Shown here: piece after piece, positions 16,594 to 24,554 of the stretch
Layout: each line of letters opens with the position of its first letter
Numbering within the stretch: the stretch's first letter is position 1
From: Mesorhizobium_B sp963522145
GTDB lineage: Bacteria; Pseudomonadota; Alphaproteobacteria; Rhizobiales; Rhizobiaceae
NCBI GenBank assembly: GCA_963522145.1
Contig: CAUQXI010000016.1
Span: 14,154 to 78,153, forward strand
DNA length: 64,000 nucleotides
Reading direction: 5' to 3'
Position numbers and translations under genes: made by a program
Notes under the pieces: model-generated
Told to the model about the DNA's origin: nothing
The model's input: the letters and a program-made list of their open reading frames with translations, nothing else
Database searches by the model: none

Positions 16594-18174
16594 ATGTTCT
16601 TCTCTGTCTCGTCGGGTCGACGTTTCGCGCTTTCTGCTCTCGCCGCGGCGCTCCTTGCAGGCACCGGCTCCCTATCGCCGGCACAGGCACAACTTCAGGC
16701 ACCGGTTCCGCCTGCGCTCGCGGCTCCCGTTCAGCCCGCACCGAGCACGTCGGCACCGACGCAGCATGGGCCAGAATCCGTCGCCGACCTCGCGGAAAGC
16801 CTGCTCGGAGCGGTGGTCAACATTTCGACGTCGCAGACCATCAAGGGCACGGACGGGCCGGGCGCAGTGCCGCCGCCTCAGCTGCCGGACGGCTCCCCGT
16901 TTCAGGATTTCTTCGACGATTTCTTCAAGGATCGCGGGCAGGGCGGCGGAGGCCAGGGCGGTCAGAAGGTGCAGTCGCTCGGCTCGGGCTTCGTGGTGGA
17001 TGCCAATCAGGGCATCGTCGTCACGAACAACCACGTGATCGCAGATGCCGATGAAATCGAGATCAACTTTTCCGACGGCGCGACGCTGAAGGCCGAACTC
17101 GTCGGCACCGACACGGAAACCGACATCGCGGTTCTCAAGGTCGATCCCAAGCTCAAGGTGCTGAAGGCGGTCAAGTTCGGCGATTCCGACAAGATGCGGA
17201 TCGGCGATTGGGTGATGGCAATCGGCAATCCGTTCGGCCTCGGCGGGACGGTGACGGTCGGCATCGTGTCTGCGCGCAATCGCGACATCAATTCCGGCCG
17301 CTACGACGACTTCCTCCAGACGGACGCTGCGATCAATCGGGGCAATTCCGGCGGCCCGCTGTTCAACATGTTCGGCGAGGTGGTCGGCATCAACACAGCG
17401 ATCATCTCGCCCTCGGGCGGTTCGATCGGCATCGGCTTCTCGATCCCCTCCAAGCTCGCCTCGAACGTTGTCGATCAGCTGCGCCAATATGGCGAGACGC
17501 GGCGCGGCTGGCTCGGCGTGCGCATCCAGCCCGTCACGGAGGACATCGCTGAAAGCCTGAGCATGGCGACTGCCAAGGGCGCGCTGGTGGCCGGCGTCAT
17601 CGAGGGCGGACCGGTCGATGACGGCTCAATCCAGCCGGGTGACGTGATCATCAAGTTCGACGGCAAGGATGTGGACGGCGTCCGTGACCTGCCGCGCGTG
17701 GTGGCTGAAACCGCGGTTGGCAAGGCGGTGGACGTGGTGGTGGTGCGCAAGGGCAAGGAGCAGACGATCAAGGTCAAGCTCGGGCGGCTCGAAGACAGTG
17801 AGAAGCTGGCCGAGAACGAGGACGGCACGGGTGACGGCGCCGACAAGGACAAGAGCCAGAAGGCTGCGCCGGCCGTCGTTTCGGTGCTCGGCATGAAGCT
17901 CGGCGAGCTGGATGACGCCGCGCGCACGAAGTTCGGCATCGCCGAGGATGTGGCGGGCGTGATCGTGACCGAGGTGGCGCCCAATACGCCCGCTGCCGAG
18001 CGCGGCATCACGGCGGGCGAGGTGATCACCGAGATCGCGCAGGAGTCTGTCACCGCGCCGTCCGAGGTGGAGGAGCGCATCGCGGCGCTCAAGAAGCAGG
18101 GCCGCAAGAACGCCCTTCTGATGCTGGCCTCGAAGACCGGCGAACTTCGTTTCGTGACGCTCCGAACGGACTGA
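16594..18174 (+). CDS. degP: Periplasmic serine endoprotease, Do family
   Basis: 526 residues. Signal peptide of about 1-33 (RRFALSALAAALLAGTGSLSPAQAQ). Trypsin-like protease domain with the catalytic triad His147 (VTNNHVIAD), Asp177 (TETDIAVLKV) and Ser252 (RGNSGGPLFN), then two PDZ domains (about 300-400 and 425-515). It degrades or refolds damaged periplasmic proteins. DegP, DegQ and MucD are not separable from sequence alone. It follows hflKC, giving a small membrane/periplasm quality-control group. Confidence 0.93.
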   Translation: MFFSVSSGRRFALSALAAALLAGTGSLSPAQAQLQAPVPPALAAPVQPAPSTSAPTQHGPESVADLAESLLGAVVNISTSQTIKGTDGPGAVPPPQLPDGSPFQDFFDDFFKDRGQGGGGQGGQKVQSLGSGFVVDANQGIVVTNNHVIADADEIEINFSDGATLKAELVGTDTETDIAVLKVDPKLKVLKAVKFGDSDKMRIGDWVMAIGNPFGLGGTVTVGIVSARNRDINSGRYDDFLQTDAAINRGNSGGPLFNMFGEVVGINTAIISPSGGSIGIGFSIPSKLASNVVDQLRQYGETRRGWLGVRIQPVTEDIAESLSMATAKGALVAGVIEGGPVDDGSIQPGDVIIKFDGKDVDGVRDLPRVVAETAVGKAVDVVVVRKGKEQTIKVKLGRLEDSEKLAENEDGTGDGADKDKSQKAAPAVVSVLGMKLGELDDAARTKFGIAEDVAGVIVTEVAPNTPAAERGITAGEVITEIAQESVTAPSEVEERIAALKKQGRKNALLMLASKTGELRFVTLRTD

Positions 18175-18183
18175 CGGAAGAAC

Positions 18184-19266
18184 TCAGGCCGCTTCCTGTG
18201 CTGCAAGGGTGGGCCTGGGTCGGCTCCCCAGCCGCTTGCGGCATGCGTCGATCAGGGGGCGCTCAACCAGCAGGTGAAGCAGGGATCCGCCAATGATCGC
18301 GCCTGCGAAAATGGCGATGTAGATCAGATGCGGTGGCAGCGGCACATTGGCTGACAGCCTGATCATGATCTTCGCAATCAGCCCCAGAAGGGCGAGATGC
18401 GTCAGGTAGATCGAGTAGGATGCGTCGCCGATCAGATCGAGAAGCCTCAGTCTCGATGGCCACTGCGCGGCCCTTTCCAGCGTCGCGGCGCCAGCGATGA
18501 TCAAGCCAAAGGCCAGTGCATAGGCGATCTGCAGTTGGCTGTAGGGCATGCCTTGGCTTTCAAGCACATAGACGGCAGCAAGGAGCGCCAGTCCGACCGG
18601 GAAGGCGGTCTTGACGATGGCTGGTCTGCCATGAGCCCAGGCATAAAAGGCCAGCATGCCGGTGAGGAAGTTGAGATTGAGCGGCGAGAAATAGGTCGTC
18701 CAGGCCGAAAAGCTGTCATAATCGGGATATTGGAACACTAGCAGGCAGCCCAGCATCCAAAGCCCGAAGACGACCACGCCGATGCGGCGGCTGATGATGA
18801 AGATCGCGAAAACGAGATAGAAGGCCAGTTCGTGCACCAGCGTCCAGGCGGGAGCGATCGGGAATTCGAAATTGTCGAAGCGGACCAGGAAGACGGCTGA
18901 GACCCAGTGCGGGACCGTGTCCGGCAAAGTGGCGGCCGTTCCGAGGCCTGTTGCCACGAGAGCGCAGAAGATGCCGGCATAGACCCAGTAGATCGAGAAG
19001 AGCCGCACGAAGCGGCGCGTCAGGTAGTTTCGGAGGCGCTCCGGGCGGCCGATATCGCGATGGTGGGCGAAGACGATGATGAAGCCCGACAGCACGAAAA
19101 AGAAGTCGACGCCGAGATTGCCACGCCGCGTGATGTCGAGAAACAGTTCCTGCCCGAGATAGCGGGGCGCCGACAACATCAGCGACAGGTGAAAACCCAC
19201 GACGGCCATCGCCGCGAGGCCCCGCGCCTGTTGCAGCGAATGGAGTTGTGCCTGTTCCCGAGCCAT
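18184..19266 (-). CDS. Acyltransferase 3 family membrane protein
   Basis: About 360 residues with roughly ten membrane spans. The N-terminal signature LHSLQQARGLAAMAVVGFHL (family: R.lA.l.V..fH), GNLGVDFFFVLSGFIIVF and RRFVRLFSIYWVY are diagnostic of the OafA/NodX/ExoZ family, which transfers acyl (often acetyl) groups to polysaccharides. The late SYSIYLTHLALLGLI motif is also present. Start set at the second Met (MAREQAQL) because the first eight residues add only Arg-rich sequence. Converges with degP, 9 bases apart. The glycan target is unknown. Confidence 0.85.
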   Translation of the reverse strand: MAREQAQLHSLQQARGLAAMAVVGFHLSLMLSAPRYLGQELFLDITRRGNLGVDFFFVLSGFIIVFAHHRDIGRPERLRNYLTRRFVRLFSIYWVYAGIFCALVATGLGTAATLPDTVPHWVSAVFLVRFDNFEFPIAPAWTLVHELAFYLVFAIFIISRRIGVVVFGLWMLGCLLVFQYPDYDSFSAWTTYFSPLNLNFLTGMLAFYAWAHGRPAIVKTAFPVGLALLAAVYVLESQGMPYSQLQIAYALAFGLIIAGAATLERAAQWPSRLRLLDLIGDASYSIYLTHLALLGLIAKIMIRLSANVPLPPHLIYIAIFAGAIIGGSLLHLLVERPLIDACRKRLGSRPRPTLAAQEAA

Positions 19267-19575
19267 CGTTCCCTGCCGGCGTCCCGTCATCCTTTGCAGT
19301 TTTCCTCCGCGGAGAACTGCCGGGCGGAGCCTTCTCGCACGATCAGCGTCGGCAGCGACCGAAGTTGGTTCTTGCGATTACCTCGCGACAAGCTTCATCA
19401 ACCTGAAGCGATCTGCGTCACACAGCCGATGATAAATCACGCGCAGTTAAGCAATCTGTAGCTGCCCGGTCGGCTATGAGGTCGAGCAACTGTCTGACGG
19501 CCGGTTCAATGCTCGACCGAAGGGCATCAACAACGCTCGTCGCGCGGGGCTATCGCGCCTCAGGCTTGGTCGCGA
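19267..19575. other. Intergenic region without recognised features
   Basis: 309 bases between the acyltransferase start and the serB stop. No open frame longer than about 25 codons with a ribosome binding site, no hairpin with T tract, and no RNA gene was recognised. Confidence 0.4.
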
Positions 19576-20463
19576 TCACCCAGCGAAGTCTTCGATGTGG
19601 TATCCCTGCAGGAACAGCAGCGCCGTCAGGTCGCCGTGATCAATGCGCACGGGCGCGGCTGCGGCGACTGCCGGCTTGGCGTGGAGCGCGACCCCCATCC
19701 CGGCCATGCCGATCATGTCGAGATCGTTGGCGCCGTCGCCAACGGCGAGCGCATCGGCCGGAGTGATGCCACGCCGGGCGGTGATCGCCTGCAATGCCTC
19801 GGCCTTCGCGGCACGGCCGAGGATCGGCTCGGCCACGCGGCCGAGCAGCCGCCCGTTCTCGGCAAGCAGGCGATTGGCGCGATGCTCGTCAAACCCGACC
19901 TGCGCGCCGATTGGACCGGTGAAGGCTTCGAACCCGCCCGAAACCAGCGCGGTCCACGCGCCTTGCGCCCGCATGGTCGCCACCAGCGTTCGCGCACCCG
20001 AGGCCAGCCGGATGCGGTTTTGGAGAACGCGGCCGATCACCGCCTCTTCGAGTCCTGCAAGCAAGGCGACGCGCTCGCGAAGGGCCGGCTCGAATGCGAT
20101 CTCGCCGCGCATGGAGCGTTCCGTGATCGCGGCAACATGCGGCTTCATGCCGATCTCGTCGGCCAACTCATCGATGCATTCCTGCTCGATGATGGTGGAA
20201 TCCATGTCTGCGATCAGCAGCTTCTTGCGGCGCGTGCCGGCTTCCAACACAGCGTGATCGATCGGAGCATCCTCGAGCACGTCGCGCAATAGAGCGCGGG
20301 CCTCTGGAAGGTTCAGGTCCGGCGGGAGAAGGATGTCGCAGGCGACCTCTGCTGCCAGCCAATCGGGATCGCTTGCACCGAGCGCACGGCTCGCGCTACG
20401 GGCGAGCGCAGGCGAGCAAGCACGCGTGGCCGGATGGGAGATGAGCGTGGCGACGAGGGGCAT
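19576..20463 (-). CDS. serB: Phosphoserine phosphatase
   Basis: 295 residues, final step of serine synthesis. HAD phosphatase core: nucleophile Asp86 and acid Asp88 in LIADMDSTIIEQECIDELAD, ALVSGGFEAFTGPIG (motif II Ser), Lys in GRAAKAEAL, and VGDGANDLDMIGMAGMGVALHAKP (motif IV). About 75 N-terminal residues form the ACT-like region usual in rhizobial SerB. Start set at MPLVATLISH; the long upstream extension overlaps the divergent miaA. The stop lies within a few residues of the GYHIEDF ending common to alphaproteobacterial SerB. Confidence 0.95.
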   Translation of the reverse strand: MPLVATLISHPATRACSPALARSASRALGASDPDWLAAEVACDILLPPDLNLPEARALLRDVLEDAPIDHAVLEAGTRRKKLLIADMDSTIIEQECIDELADEIGMKPHVAAITERSMRGEIAFEPALRERVALLAGLEEAVIGRVLQNRIRLASGARTLVATMRAQGAWTALVSGGFEAFTGPIGAQVGFDEHRANRLLAENGRLLGRVAEPILGRAAKAEALQAITARRGITPADALAVGDGANDLDMIGMAGMGVALHAKPAVAAAAPVRIDHGDLTALLFLQGYHIEDFAG

Positions 20464-20481
20464 AGAAGGCGGATCGGGAGA

Positions 20482-21387
20482 TTGATCGAGAACGCCGTGC
20501 TGATAGCGGGGCCGACCGCGAGCGGCAAGTCGGCCGCAGCGCTGATCCTCGCATCGAGCGGGCGCCGCTCGGTCGTCAACGCCGATTCGATGCAGGTCTA
20601 TGACGTGCTCCGCATCCTGACGGCGCGGCCCGGGGACGATGAGCTCAGCCGCGCGCCGCATCTCCTTTACGGCCATGTCTCGCCAGCGACGGCCTATTCT
20701 GTGGGAGCCTGGCTCGATGATGTGCAGGCGCTCCATGAGGCGAAAGCGTTTCGCGCGGCGCCGCCGATCTTCGTGGGCGGCACAGGGCTTTACTTCCGCG
20801 CTCTGACTCAAGGTTTGGCCGCGCTGCCCACGATACCCGCAGAGACCCGTGAGCGATGGCGCGCCCGGATGGCCGAGGAAGGCCCGACAGCCCTTCATCG
20901 CATGCTCGCAGCGCGCGATCCCCTTGGCGCTGTTCAACTATCGCCGGGTGACAGCCAAAGGATCGTGCGCGCACTTGAGGTGCTGGAAGCCACAGGGCGT
21001 CCGCTGCGGGAGTGGCAGGCTGGGCCGGGCACACCGCTCGTGGACATGCAGTCGGCGCGTTGTTTCGTGCTGGAGCCGGATCGGAGAACGCTTCACGAGC
21101 GGATCGACGCCCGCTTCGACGCCATGATGGATCATGGTGCTCGCGATGAGGCACTGGCGGTCGACGCCATGGCACTTGATGCAAGCCTGCCTGCCACCAA
21201 AGCCATCGGCCTTCGCGAACTGCTCGCCGCCGAGCGGGGGGAACTGGACAGGCCCGAGGCGGTTCTAAGGGCCAAGGCGGCGACACGGCAATATGCCAAG
21301 CGCCAGTCGACGTGGTTTCGTCACCAGTTCGGGCCAGAATGGACGCGCGTTCCAGATTTGAAGGAACTGCTCCGTCTGATCCTTTAG
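20482..21387 (+). CDS. miaA: tRNA dimethylallyltransferase
   Basis: About 301 residues. Adds the dimethylallyl group to A37 of tRNAs reading UNN codons. P-loop GPTASGKS at about 10-17, VNADSMQVYDVLRILTARP, VGGTGLYFRALTQGL, and RQYAKRQSTWFRHQF near the C-terminus. I prefer the TTG at 20482 (AAGGCGG 9 bases upstream), which leaves an 18-base gap to the divergent serB start; an ATG at 20434 would overlap serB by 30 bases. The start is uncertain, the identity is not. Confidence 0.95.
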   Translation: MIENAVLIAGPTASGKSAAALILASSGRRSVVNADSMQVYDVLRILTARPGDDELSRAPHLLYGHVSPATAYSVGAWLDDVQALHEAKAFRAAPPIFVGGTGLYFRALTQGLAALPTIPAETRERWRARMAEEGPTALHRMLAARDPLGAVQLSPGDSQRIVRALEVLEATGRPLREWQAGPGTPLVDMQSARCFVLEPDRRTLHERIDARFDAMMDHGARDEALAVDAMALDASLPATKAIGLRELLAAERGELDRPEAVLRAKAATRQYAKRQSTWFRHQFGPEWTRVPDLKELLRLIL

Positions 21388-21513
21388 GCCAAGGCTGCAT
21401 GGTGGAATCAACAAGGCGAGGTTGATCCTCTCTGAATGCAACCGGAAGCTGTTTACGCTCCGTAAGAGGCTTGACTCCATAAGGTGTCGCCGTCCGTGTT
21501 GGTTGGGTGAGGC

Positions 21514-22302
21514 ATGCGTTTTCACAAGTCCGAGCTTGCCTTCTTCGTATTCATGTCGATCATCATGGGCGCGGGCGTGATGACCCTGCACGCCTATGGC
21601 GTAGCGCAGACAGTTCCTGACATGGCGAGGGCAGATCGCGCGGAAACCGTCGCCTATCTGGCACGGCTGCTTTTCTTCACCGGCGTGCTCGTCGGCACGG
21701 CGGTTCTGTTCGGCGTGTTCTTCATCTACCCGCTGATCCGCATCCAGGCCCATGAAGAACACAAGCTGCGTGCCATGACGGCGTCCCTGTCGGCACGATC
21801 GGAATCGCTGGAGCAGGCGGCACTGACCGATGCGCTGACCGGCGTTCAGAACCGGCGCTATTTCGATGACGCCCTCAAGGAATATCTTCGCGAGTTCGGC
21901 CGGATCGAAAAGCCGGTCGGCCTGATGCTGCTCGATCTCGATCATTTCAAGCAGATCAACGACTCGCATGGCCATGATGTCGGCGACGAGGTGCTGCGCG
22001 CCGTTGCGAAGACGCTCAAGGACATGACGCGCTACCATGATGTGGTGGCGCGGCTGGGCGGCGAGGAGTTCGCCGTGGTCGGCCCGAACATGGATGCCGA
22101 ACTGCTCGCCAAGCTGGCGGAACGTATTCGCCGGGCAATCGCCGGACTGGTCCTGACCTCCGGCAATGTGCGCCTGCGCGTAACGACCAGTGTCGGGCTT
22201 GCGGTGTGGGACGGGGTGGAAAGCGAGGACGAGTTCTTCCGCCGCGCCGACCAGCAGCTTTATGAAGCGAAGCGGCAGGGCCGCAATCGGGTCTGCGCCT
22301 GA
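21514..22302 (+). CDS. Membrane-bound diguanylate cyclase (GGDEF)
   Basis: 262 residues. Two membrane spans (about 8-28 and 50-72), a short coiled linker (80-100), then a GGDEF domain with DALTGVQNRRYFDD, DLDHFKQINDSHGHDVGDEVL and the active-site GGEEF at 182-186. An RxxD inhibitory site lies exactly five residues upstream (Arg173...Asp176), so the enzyme is probably active and product-inhibited. It makes c-di-GMP from GTP. Only about 20 residues lie between the spans, so sensing would be through the membrane region. Solitary gene convergent with the HerA-like ATPase. Confidence 0.9.
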   Translation: MRFHKSELAFFVFMSIIMGAGVMTLHAYGVAQTVPDMARADRAETVAYLARLLFFTGVLVGTAVLFGVFFIYPLIRIQAHEEHKLRAMTASLSARSESLEQAALTDALTGVQNRRYFDDALKEYLREFGRIEKPVGLMLLDLDHFKQINDSHGHDVGDEVLRAVAKTLKDMTRYHDVVARLGGEEFAVVGPNMDAELLAKLAERIRRAIAGLVLTSGNVRLRVTTSVGLAVWDGVESEDEFFRRADQQLYEAKRQGRNRVCA

Positions 22303-22345
22303 GGATTGTTCGGGCGTGCTCGTCGCGCTGCAACAACGCTCCGAA

Positions 22346-24250
22346 TCAGCTCCGGCTGCGCATCCCGAAGGCGCTCGAGCCGCGGCTGAAAGCCTGTTCG
22401 TCGTCCGTTCGCGTTCTTAGCGGGGCTGGTGCCTGCATCGGTGCAGGAACTGGGATCGAGGGCCGTTGCTCGGAAACGGCCACAGGCGATCCTCTTGGGG
22501 AGAGATCGCCAGGCTGAGGCGCCGTGTTCATCGGATCGCCTCCAGACAGCGGGCGTGCCACTTGGCGCAGGCGCTCGACGATTCCACGCAGGTCGATCTC
22601 GCCCTCACGCGCGATGGCCGCGCCCGAATCGGCACGCGCGACGCCCGGAATGCGCGTCTTGGCGACATGCTCGAACTTCAATCTCATGGTCGCCGCCACG
22701 CCCTCGCCGAAGGCGATCGCCTCACGCTGGCCCATGGAGGACAGAAACGACAGGCTGGACGCGGAAGAGTCGGCGATGGCCGAGCGGATGATGGCCTGAT
22801 CGGCCTCGTTGGCAAGCCGCATGGCGAACACGGTCGAGCACTGGGAAAGGACGGTTGGGTCGAGTTCGCCCGGTCGCTGTGTCACCACGCCGAGGAAGCA
22901 GCCGTATTTCCGCCCTTCCTTGGCGATGCGCGACAGGGCATGGCGCGTAGGCGCGAAGCCGAGTCGTGGGTCGGCTGGCATATAGCGGTGGGCTTCCTCG
23001 CAAAGCACGAGAAGCTTGAGCCGGCCTTCGCTCCATTGTGCGAGCTCGAAACCCAGCCGGGCCAGCACCGAGCACACCGCGTTCACCACCTCTGACGGCA
23101 GCCCGGCCATCTCGAAGCATGTCACCAGGCGACCGTCGCCCGGCACGCGGAAGATCCTGCCGATGGTCTCGTGGATCGAATCCTCGATCACCTGCGCGTT
23201 GAACATGAAGCGGTAGTTCGGGTCACCGAGCGCAGACGCCAGACGGACGCGCAATGCGCGCAAATGCGGCCGGTCTGTCTTGCCGTCGAGAGCGCCCATG
23301 CGTTCATCGAGCAGCTTCAACAGGTCGGCCATGCGATAGGGAACGGGCGTGTCTGCCGTGAAGGCCTCGCCGCCCCGTCGCAGCGGTGCGCCGGCCTGCC
23401 CGCCGCGATACATGCTCTTGGCGAGCGGCAGAAGATCGCGCAGGGCGTCCACTTCTTCCGGCACCGCCTCGCGGCCGCGGAACAGCACCTCGCAGAACTC
23501 TTCCAGGTGGAAGAGCCAGAAGGGAAGGTCGAGATTGCTGCTGTTGATCGACACGGCATGTTCCGGCAGCGTGGCCGCGAACTCGTTGTGGGGGTCGAGG
23601 ATCAGCACCCGCAGGTCGGGTCGCGCTTCAAGCGCCTTGCGCAGGAACAGGGCGACCGCCGTCGACTTGCCCACGCCAGTGGTGCCGACAACTGCGAAGT
23701 GGCGCGCCAGGGTGTCATCAATGGCGATATTGGCCGCGATGGCGCTGTCCTGGGAAAGCGACCCGAGCGTGATCGTGCGCCGTCCGGCGAGGTCATAGAC
23801 TGCCTGAAGGTCTCCCGCACGAATCCGGTGAGCGATCGCGCCGATATGGGGGTAAACGGTGATGCCCCGGTCGAAGACCGGCGGCTCGCCGGGAGCGCCG
23901 TCCCGGACCTCGCCGATCAGTTCGAGCTTGACCTCGATCGGGTTCTCCTCGTCCGCGTTCCAGCCGGTGCCCGAGCGGGATATCTCATAAACGAGACCGA
24001 CGGTGCGGATCGAGCCGAGGCTGATCGAGATCATGCGGCCTACCGTCCAGTGATCCACGCCGCTGTCGGGCCTTGTGTCGGCGATCGCGCTCGCAACCGC
24101 ACGTGCGCCGTCGCACTGGATGATGTGGCCGAGCACGCGGCGGTCGTTCTGCCTTTCGTCGCGCCGCTCCTGCGAGGTCGCTTCTCCTGCTATCATTTCA
24201 CGATCTGCGAACATGGCCGGCCCCGGCTTCCTCACGCTGTTCCCGATCAT
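22346..24250 (-). CDS. HerA-like DUF87 ATPase
   Basis: 634 residues. HAS-barrel-like N-terminus (about 40-170), then the FtsK/HerA ATPase with Walker A VGTTGVGKST, LILDPHNEF, Walker B LLVLCEEAHRYMP, and RIAKEGRKYGCFLGVVTQRPGELDPTVLSQC with the sensor and arginine-finger residues. The C-terminal 80 residues are Pro/Ala-rich and disordered. HerA ATPases form hexamers that pump DNA with NurA in archaea; the bacterial role is less clear and no NurA- or SIR2-like partner is adjacent. The first 30 residues are unsupported, and a start at 24214 is possible. Confidence 0.85.
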   Translation of the reverse strand: MIGNSVRKPGPAMFADREMIAGEATSQERRDERQNDRRVLGHIIQCDGARAVASAIADTRPDSGVDHWTVGRMISISLGSIRTVGLVYEISRSGTGWNADEENPIEVKLELIGEVRDGAPGEPPVFDRGITVYPHIGAIAHRIRAGDLQAVYDLAGRRTITLGSLSQDSAIAANIAIDDTLARHFAVVGTTGVGKSTAVALFLRKALEARPDLRVLILDPHNEFAATLPEHAVSINSSNLDLPFWLFHLEEFCEVLFRGREAVPEEVDALRDLLPLAKSMYRGGQAGAPLRRGGEAFTADTPVPYRMADLLKLLDERMGALDGKTDRPHLRALRVRLASALGDPNYRFMFNAQVIEDSIHETIGRIFRVPGDGRLVTCFEMAGLPSEVVNAVCSVLARLGFELAQWSEGRLKLLVLCEEAHRYMPADPRLGFAPTRHALSRIAKEGRKYGCFLGVVTQRPGELDPTVLSQCSTVFAMRLANEADQAIIRSAIADSSASSLSFLSSMGQREAIAFGEGVAATMRLKFEHVAKTRIPGVARADSGAAIAREGEIDLRGIVERLRQVARPLSGGDPMNTAPQPGDLSPRGSPVAVSEQRPSIPVPAPMQAPAPLRTRTDDEQAFSRGSSAFGMRSRS

Positions 24251-24348
24251 CTTCTTAAGATCAGCTGCCTTAAGGGCGAATGATGCGTCATGGTTGACGG
24301 GGCATGAAGAAGCGCTCGTAACGAAGCTGCGCCGTTCCGAAACCGTTG

Positions 24349-24377
24349 TTGACAGAAGGGCAGCCCGGGAATATGCG
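24349..24377 (+). promoter_or_regulatory. Promoter of the ilv leader
   Basis: Perfect -35 TTGACA (24349-24354), 17 bases, weak -10 TATGCG (24372-24377). The predicted start falls near 24384-24385, on or next to the leader-peptide ATG. Confidence 0.5.
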
Positions 24378-24384
24378 TGGAAGG

Positions 24385-24438
24385 ATGATGTCGAGCATTA
24401 TTCTCGTAGTAGGAGCGCGCGTGGGCAAGGCGGTGTAA
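24385..24438 (+). CDS. ilvL: ilvBH leader peptide (attenuation control)
   Basis: A 17-codon frame reading MMSSIILVVGARVGKAV, with Ile-Ile-Leu-Val-Val in a row plus two later Val codons. These are the three end products of the pathway encoded downstream. The stop codon sits in the hairpin GGCGGT-GTA-ACCGCC (24429-24443), and a strong terminator hairpin follows at 24473. This is the classic layout of branched-chain amino acid attenuation: ribosomes stalling at scarce Ile/Leu/Val tRNAs would prevent terminator formation. An in-frame ATG at 24373 overlaps the -10 box and is unlikely to be used. I could not identify a clean antiterminator pairing. Confidence 0.75.
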   Translation: MMSSIILVVGARVGKAV

Positions 24439-24472
24439 CCGCCTGGCGATAGCCTCCCATGCGCGACGGTCG

Positions 24473-24498
24473 AAGGCTCCCCCGAGGGAGCCTTTTTT
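24473..24498 (+). terminator. Attenuator terminator before ilvB
   Basis: GGCTCCC (24475-24481), CCGA loop, GGGAGCC (24486-24492), followed by TTTTTT and flanked by an upstream AA that extends the stem. It lies 35 bases after the leader-peptide stop and upstream of ilvB. Confidence 0.88.
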
Positions 24499-24554
24499 GT
24501 TTCTCGCGCCGGCGAAATAACGGCATCACGACAATGCAGAGCGGAATTCAGGCG

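Noticed and set aside
21440..21480. Shared GTTTACGCTCCGT string with 37285-37300
   Set aside because: A 13-base match without flanking similarity or matching position relative to genes; probably chance.
24459..24554. Long N-terminus for ilvB starting at 24459
   Set aside because: It would translate the attenuator terminator; residues resemble no acetolactate synthase.
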